From positions 248,001 to 312,000 of the forward strand of contig JAWKZV010000002.1 in the NCBI GenBank assembly GCA_041395745.1: a stretch of DNA of 64,000 nucleotides. Direction: 5' to 3'. Of the stretch, positions 59,768 through 64,000 are shown one piece after another. This DNA is from Porticoccus sp041395745 (GTDB lineage Bacteria > Pseudomonadota > Gammaproteobacteria > Pseudomonadales > Porticoccaceae). The notes beneath the pieces are model-generated. The model saw nothing but the letters and a program-made list of their open reading frames with translations, was not told the origin of the DNA and ran no database searches. Each line of letters begins with the position of its first letter. The stretch's first letter is position 1. The translations under genes and the position numbers were made by a program.

Positions 59768-60852
59768 TGACTCCTCCGGATATCCCGAGCCTTGAGACAG
59801 TTTCTCAGCGTTTAAAACTCATCTTCCCAGAGGGAATAAAGTATCGAAATTATGTGACTCGGGAAATGGCCGCTAAGACAGTTTTTGTAATGTTTTATGC
59901 CGGGGCGGTGGATGGAGTTGGAAGATGGATTAGGCCTAGTCAGGTTACAGATATGACTGACAAGCAGTCATTAATGGTGGATGACCAAAGCCGTTTCGAG
60001 TGGGTCGAGCGTACGCTATCAAGTAAAAAAGATCGTCCGGTAAATACATGGTATGCGGCAAACTCACGTGAACCAATACGTGATGAAACCTTAAGAAGCG
60101 GCTTTATCCCTTGCCGGGCTGTTGTTGAAAGGCCTGGAGTGCCCACGACTTCACCAAAGCCAAAATATGCTTTAGCTGCATCATTTGCGGCCTTGTTTGA
60201 CGAAAGCCTTCAGGGTGATGTGTTGGACGAGGCGATTGGCCAATGGCAAAAGACGCATTTAAGTAAGGCCGCAATGGCAAGAGTTCAGCTGGTGCGCTCT
60301 GGGGCATTAGTTGGGGAGGACGAAATAGTTGTTATTTTGCCAAGTGGAGAACAGCGTACACTAGCTCCCGGCCCTTCAAGCCTGATAACAAAAGCTGTTA
60401 TTGAAGAATTCGCGCCAAGGTTTTTAAAGTCTTCTACTGTGTTGTGGTTGTCGGAATCTGGAAACAAGGTCATTGCAAATGATCAAAAGCTTGCTTCTGA
60501 CCTAGGTCTAAAAATTGATGTGTCAAAGACTTTGCCCGACATTATTTTGGTTGATCTTGGTTCTAAGCCTGATGGCAGTGATATGTTGATCGTTTTTGTT
60601 GAAGTCGTGGCTACAGATGGACCTATTAATAGCGAGCGAAAAGCTGCGTTGAAAACGGTAGCTTTAAATGCTGGCTTCGATGAGCGTCATGTAGCATTTT
60701 TGACAGCTTTCATGGATAGAAGCATGTCACCGTTTAAAAAGTCTATTTCAGAGTTGGCTTGGGGCTCGTATGCCTGGTTTGTCTCTGAGCCAGATTACTT
60801 GATTGCCTTGAGAAATGGCCGGCCTTTAACTCTGTCTGAAATCAATTTATAA
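59767..60852 (+). CDS. Type II restriction endonuclease, PstI/BsuBI family
   Basis: The 361-residue protein fits the BsuBI/PstI family: an N-terminal helical part (SQRLKLIFPEGIKYRNYVTR) and a C-terminal catalytic region LPDIILVDLGS, FVEVVATDGPINSERK (Asp258, Glu280 area and Lys) of the PD-(D/E)xK type. CTGCAG specificity is inferred. The ATG shares a base with the methyltransferase stop, ensuring coupled expression. AT-rich like its partner. Confidence 0.92.
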   Translation: MTPPDIPSLETVSQRLKLIFPEGIKYRNYVTREMAAKTVFVMFYAGAVDGVGRWIRPSQVTDMTDKQSLMVDDQSRFEWVERTLSSKKDRPVNTWYAANSREPIRDETLRSGFIPCRAVVERPGVPTTSPKPKYALAASFAALFDESLQGDVLDEAIGQWQKTHLSKAAMARVQLVRSGALVGEDEIVVILPSGEQRTLAPGPSSLITKAVIEEFAPRFLKSSTVLWLSESGNKVIANDQKLASDLGLKIDVSKTLPDIILVDLGSKPDGSDMLIVFVEVVATDGPINSERKAALKTVALNAGFDERHVAFLTAFMDRSMSPFKKSISELAWGSYAWFVSEPDYLIALRNGRPLTLSEINL

Positions 60853-60941
60853 AAAGCGCGGGGATATGCCCTAGACTACCGCTTTGATGGTCGTTCCTGG
60901 CAGTATTAGTGTCATCACCAATCCTATTTATCGAGATTTAA

Positions 60942-61247
60942 ATGTTTATCGCAATGAACCGTTTTAAAATCGTCCTTGGCAGCGAAGACGAATTCGTCAG
61001 CATCTGGAAGAACCGGGAAACCTACTTGGATACGGTCCCGGGCTTCAAGGAATTTCATCTGCTCAGGGGGCCGAGCACAGAGGAATACACGCTGTTTGCC
61101 TCTCACTCCGCATGGGAATCCCGCGAAGCGTTTGAAGGCTGGACTAAATCGGAAGCCTTTCGTAAAGCCCATGCCAATGCCGGTGGCAGCAGGAAGGAAA
61201 TCTACCTGGGGCCGCCGCAGTTTGAAGGTTTTGAATCTGTTATCTAG
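60942..61247 (+). CDS. ABM-family (antibiotic biosynthesis monooxygenase-like) protein
   Basis: The 101-residue dimeric alpha-beta barrel protein starts MFIAMNRFKIVLGSEDEFVS and has FKEFHLLRGPSTEEYTLFAS and SHSAWESREAFEGWTKSEAF. Related to heme-degrading or quinone-forming monooxygenases, which cannot be told apart here. Its stop overlaps the 3' end of the molybdoenzyme gene by 4 bases. Confidence 0.88.
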   Translation: MFIAMNRFKIVLGSEDEFVSIWKNRETYLDTVPGFKEFHLLRGPSTEEYTLFASHSAWESREAFEGWTKSEAFRKAHANAGGSRKEIYLGPPQFEGFESVI

Positions 61248-63451
61248 TTATCCGCTCTGGGCAATTCAACACGTACCGCCACGGACTTGAAGGCCGGGGT
61301 CTTGCTGCGCGGATCGCTGTCGGTGCCCACCAGTACATTGGCCTCAGGGAAGTAGGCCATCAGATTGTGCTCCGGCAGGTCGAAGGGATAGACCCGCACC
61401 CGGTCCATACGGCCATGTTCTGAAACCAGGTCCACCACATTGTTAATACCGAGTCGCTCAATGGTGGTCGGGTGCATCAGCACTGCCCAGCGGTCGTGGG
61501 TGTCCCGATAGCTGTCCCGCTCCTCGTAGACAATGGTATTGAATTGCCCCTCGCTGCGCACCGTCATCAGGGTAAACGGGTAATCCTTGCTGGCCACTGC
61601 ACCGGGTAGCGGGTGCACGGCAAAGCGGGCGCGGCCGCCGGGACGATTGAACTCCGGTTGGTGTTTCAGCCTTCCGCGGATATGGAATTCCTTCCGTGCC
61701 ACGTCGATATCTGCCAGCTCTTCCATGCCGGGAATCACCCGGGCAATGGCTTCGCGCACCGTGCTGTGCTGGCGGAAGCGCTCGAACTCTACGGGGGAGT
61801 CCGGCAACAGTCGTTCGGCCAGTTCCACCAGAATTTCCACCTCCGGGCGGGTGTGGGCGTGGCGCTGAATGCCGCCATCGCTGAGACGTACGAAGTTGAA
61901 CATGGATTCCTGGGTGGTGGGCTGCCATTCCTCGTCCCGGGCGGTAACCGGCAGGATCAGGCTCTCGCTGTGGTCACAGCCGTGTATATGACCCAGGTTC
62001 AACGTGGTGGTGAGAAACAGCTTGAAGCCGATGCGGTCCAGCGCCTGGCTGGCCCAATCCGCGTTGGGAGTGGCGCCGTACAGGTTGCCGCCCATGATCA
62101 GCGCTGCGTCGATATCACCGCGATAGCTGGCCTCTATACAGGCCAGGGTATCCATTCCTGCACCTTTCGGCAGGCTGGCGCCCAGTTCTGTTTCCAATCG
62201 TTCAAATACATCCGCTGCCAGCACTGGTTTTACGCCGATGGTGCCGATGCCCTGCACATTGCTGTGGCCGCGCAGCGGCAATAAGCCCGCGCCGGGTTTG
62301 CCGACCATGCCGCGCAGCAGAGCCAGGTTGGCGATGTACTCGATGTTTTCTACCCCGTGGCGGTGGTGGGTCATGCCCATGCCCCAGGCAAACACGCTGT
62401 GCTCAGAGACTGCGTAGGCTGCCGCCGCCTGTTCGATCTGGCTGCGGGGAATGCATGTCTCTCGCTCGATGCAGTCCCAGTCGGTCTGCTCGATATCCGC
62501 GAGGAAGTCATCAAACCCTTCGGTGTGCTGCTCGATATAGACGCTGTCCTGATGGCTGCCTGCCAACAGTGCCTTGGCGATGCCTTTGAGCAGGGCGATA
62601 TCGCTGCCGATGGCCGGTTGCAGGTATTGGCTGGCGATCCAGGTGCCACCGCTGGCCATGGACTTGGCGCTCTTCGGTACGGCGAAACGCACCAGCCCCG
62701 GTTCTTTCGCCGGGTTGATGACAATTACCTGGCCGCCGCGCTCCCGCAGTCGCTGCAACTGGTGCAGCAGGCGGGGGTGGTTGGAGGCGGGATTGGCACC
62801 GATCAGGAACACCAGGTCGCAGCGGGTCAGGTCCTCCAGCTCCACCGTGGCGGTGCCGGTGCCGATGGCGCTGCCCAATGCCTCGCTGGTGGCCTGGTGG
62901 CAGTAGTAGGAGCAGTTGTTAATGTTGTTGGTGCCATAGAGGCGCGCCAGCAACTGCAATACAAAACCGGCTTCATTGGAGGAGCGGCCGGATGAGTAGA
63001 AAAAGGTGCGCGATGGCGGAGTACCGGCAAACCTGCCAGCGGCATAGTCCAGTGCCCACTCCCAGCTCACTTCCCGAAAGCGATCCTCATTGGCGCCCTT
63101 GTAAATCGGCTTGCCGAGTCTCCCCAAGTGTTCCAGCTCGCGGCCGCTGAGTTCCCGCAGTTGCGCCAGGTCGTGATCGAAAATCTGCGCCGGGATAGCG
63201 GGTTGAATATCGGTGGACTGTGCCTGAATGCTCTTGTTGCAGACCGCCGGAAATTCTCCCAGCTCGTTGGTCATGCCGCCGAGCTGGCCACCCATGCCCA
63301 GGCCGCAGGCCTTGCAGGTGTTGTTGGCGCGCAGCGCCTTGGAAGAATTGAGCAGGCCGATGCGTCGCACGGTGTTGAGGGTGTAGAGCACCTTTTTCGG
63401 GCCGCCGCCGACAATATGATCGGAGGGTGTCTTGGGCGGTTGGTGGCTCAT
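61244..63451 (-). CDS. Formate-dehydrogenase-like molybdopterin oxidoreductase (FdhF/YdeP family)
   Basis: A 735-residue molybdopterin enzyme. N-terminal CKACGLGMGGQ Cys pair, then YSSGRSSNEAGFVLQLLARL, NNCSYYCHQATSEALG (Cys rather than Sec at the usual metal-ligand region), WGMGMTHHRHGVEN, GHSNVQGIGTIG, and a C-terminal dinucleotide-binding domain with MTVRSEGQFNTIVY. No downstream small subunit is seen. Beside S-formylglutathione hydrolase it may oxidise formate from formaldehyde detoxification. Confidence 0.9.
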   Translation of the reverse strand: MSHQPPKTPSDHIVGGGPKKVLYTLNTVRRIGLLNSSKALRANNTCKACGLGMGGQLGGMTNELGEFPAVCNKSIQAQSTDIQPAIPAQIFDHDLAQLRELSGRELEHLGRLGKPIYKGANEDRFREVSWEWALDYAAGRFAGTPPSRTFFYSSGRSSNEAGFVLQLLARLYGTNNINNCSYYCHQATSEALGSAIGTGTATVELEDLTRCDLVFLIGANPASNHPRLLHQLQRLRERGGQVIVINPAKEPGLVRFAVPKSAKSMASGGTWIASQYLQPAIGSDIALLKGIAKALLAGSHQDSVYIEQHTEGFDDFLADIEQTDWDCIERETCIPRSQIEQAAAAYAVSEHSVFAWGMGMTHHRHGVENIEYIANLALLRGMVGKPGAGLLPLRGHSNVQGIGTIGVKPVLAADVFERLETELGASLPKGAGMDTLACIEASYRGDIDAALIMGGNLYGATPNADWASQALDRIGFKLFLTTTLNLGHIHGCDHSESLILPVTARDEEWQPTTQESMFNFVRLSDGGIQRHAHTRPEVEILVELAERLLPDSPVEFERFRQHSTVREAIARVIPGMEELADIDVARKEFHIRGRLKHQPEFNRPGGRARFAVHPLPGAVASKDYPFTLMTVRSEGQFNTIVYEERDSYRDTHDRWAVLMHPTTIERLGINNVVDLVSEHGRMDRVRVYPFDLPEHNLMAYFPEANVLVGTDSDPRSKTPAFKSVAVRVELPRADN

Positions 63452-63458
63452 GGTGCTG

Positions 63459-64000
63459 TTACAGATACTGTGCGTGAAAACGCAGATGATCGCCGATCAG
63501 GCTGGCGATAAAAAAGTAGCTGTGGTCGTAGCCGGACTGGATACGCAGCTCCAGTGGGTAGCCTGTCTCTTGGGCAGCCTGTTGCAGCAGCTCGGGTTTT
63601 AACTGTTCCCGCAGGAAGTTGTCGGCGTCTCCCTGATCCACCAACATGGGTATGTGTTGATCCGCTTGGCGAATCAGTTCACAGCTGTCGTATTGCCGCC
63701 AGGTTTCCCGGTCGTCCCCCAGGTAGTTGCCCAGGGCTTTTTCGCCCCAGGGACAGTGCATTGGAGAACAGATGGGAGCGAAAGCCGATACTGAGCGATA
63801 GCGGCCGGGATTTTTCAGGGCGATGGTCAGCGCGCCGTGGCCACCCATGGAGTGGCCGCTGATGGCGGTTCTGCCGCTGTCCACAGGGAAATGTTCACTC
63901 ACCAGTGCCGGCAGTTCTTCCACCACGTAGTCGTACATCTGGTAATGCAAAGACCAGGGTTGTTGCGTGGCATTTACATAGAAACCTGCGCCGAGGCCAA
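63459..64000 (-). CDS. S-formylglutathione hydrolase, 5' part off the edge
   Basis: The visible 180 codons give the C-terminal two thirds of an esterase-D-type hydrolase: GLGAGFYVNATQQPW, HYQMYDYVVEELPALV, nucleophile Ser in SGHSMGGHGALTIAL, Asp in VDQGDADNFL and His in YDHSYFFIASLIGDHL. It hydrolyses S-formylglutathione to formate. It ends 7 bases before the molybdoenzyme start in the same direction, forming a two-gene unit. The reading frame is open to the window end. Confidence 0.95.
   Translation of the reverse strand, partial: GLGAGFYVNATQQPWSLHYQMYDYVVEELPALVSEHFPVDSGRTAISGHSMGGHGALTIALKNPGRYRSVSAFAPICSPMHCPWGEKALGNYLGDDRETWRQYDSCELIRQADQHIPMLVDQGDADNFLREQLKPELLQQAAQETGYPLELRIQSGYDHSYFFIASLIGDHLRFHAQYL

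Noticed and set aside
1..64000. CRISPR arrays, tRNA or rRNA genes, insertion sequences
   Set aside because: I looked for regularly spaced repeats, cloverleaf ends and transposase motifs and saw none.

Overview
The window looks like the chromosome of a gammaproteobacterium of the Pseudomonas / marine Cellvibrionales type. This is inferred from gene order and families (one long fliI-to-motD locus with flhF, flhG and fliA, MotC/MotD-type stators, sigma-54-like promoters, TIGR02647 and PA4642-family proteins), not from any marker search. GC is moderate to high over most of the window. It drops visibly in two places that look acquired: about 31.7-33.1 kb and the restriction-modification pair at 58.0-60.9 kb. 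A third dip lies inside gatB.

Region 1 (1-21.2 kb) is motility. It runs fliI(partial)-fliJ-fliK-fliL-M-N-O-P-Q-R-flhB-flhA-flhF-flhG-fliA, then directly into a motC-motD stator pair, without the chemotaxis genes that separate fliA from motC in Pseudomonas. A divergent pomA-pomB-pilZ operon encodes a second, sodium-type stator with a putative c-di-GMP effector. Next come a SPOR-domain membrane protein, a second FliK-like protein overlapping a free-standing FlhB C-terminal domain, and a diguanylate cyclase. Together they suggest polar flagella with two stators tuned by c-di-GMP.

Region 2 (21.2-33.5 kb) is a mixed accessory stretch: two small conserved proteins, murI, an SDR, GFA, cupin, GNAT, SemiSWEET and EthD genes, a decayed indoleamine 2,3-dioxygenase-type pseudogene, an LTA-synthase-like phosphotransferase, an Lpp-like lipoprotein next to two L,D-transpeptidases, an AT-rich gene with an R-x4-H (HEPN-like) motif, and a PA4642-family gene.

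Region 3 (33.5-50.8 kb) is housekeeping: gatCAB facing mreBCD-maf-rng-yhdP-nitrilase, then msrB, a pyroglutamyl-peptidase-like gene, a small membrane protein, and rlmH, rsfS, nadD and proA.

Region 4 (50.8-64 kb) holds a cytochrome P460 gene with a perfect palindrome upstream and a Crp/Fnr regulator beside it, a sirtuin, a Lon-N-domain protein, a DUF4124 protein, a PAP2 phosphatase with a glycosyltransferase, an SOS-controlled umuDC pair with a clear LexA box, a PstI/BsuBI-like restriction-modification system, an ABM monooxygenase, a formate-dehydrogenase-like molybdoenzyme, and S-formylglutathione hydrolase running off the window edge.
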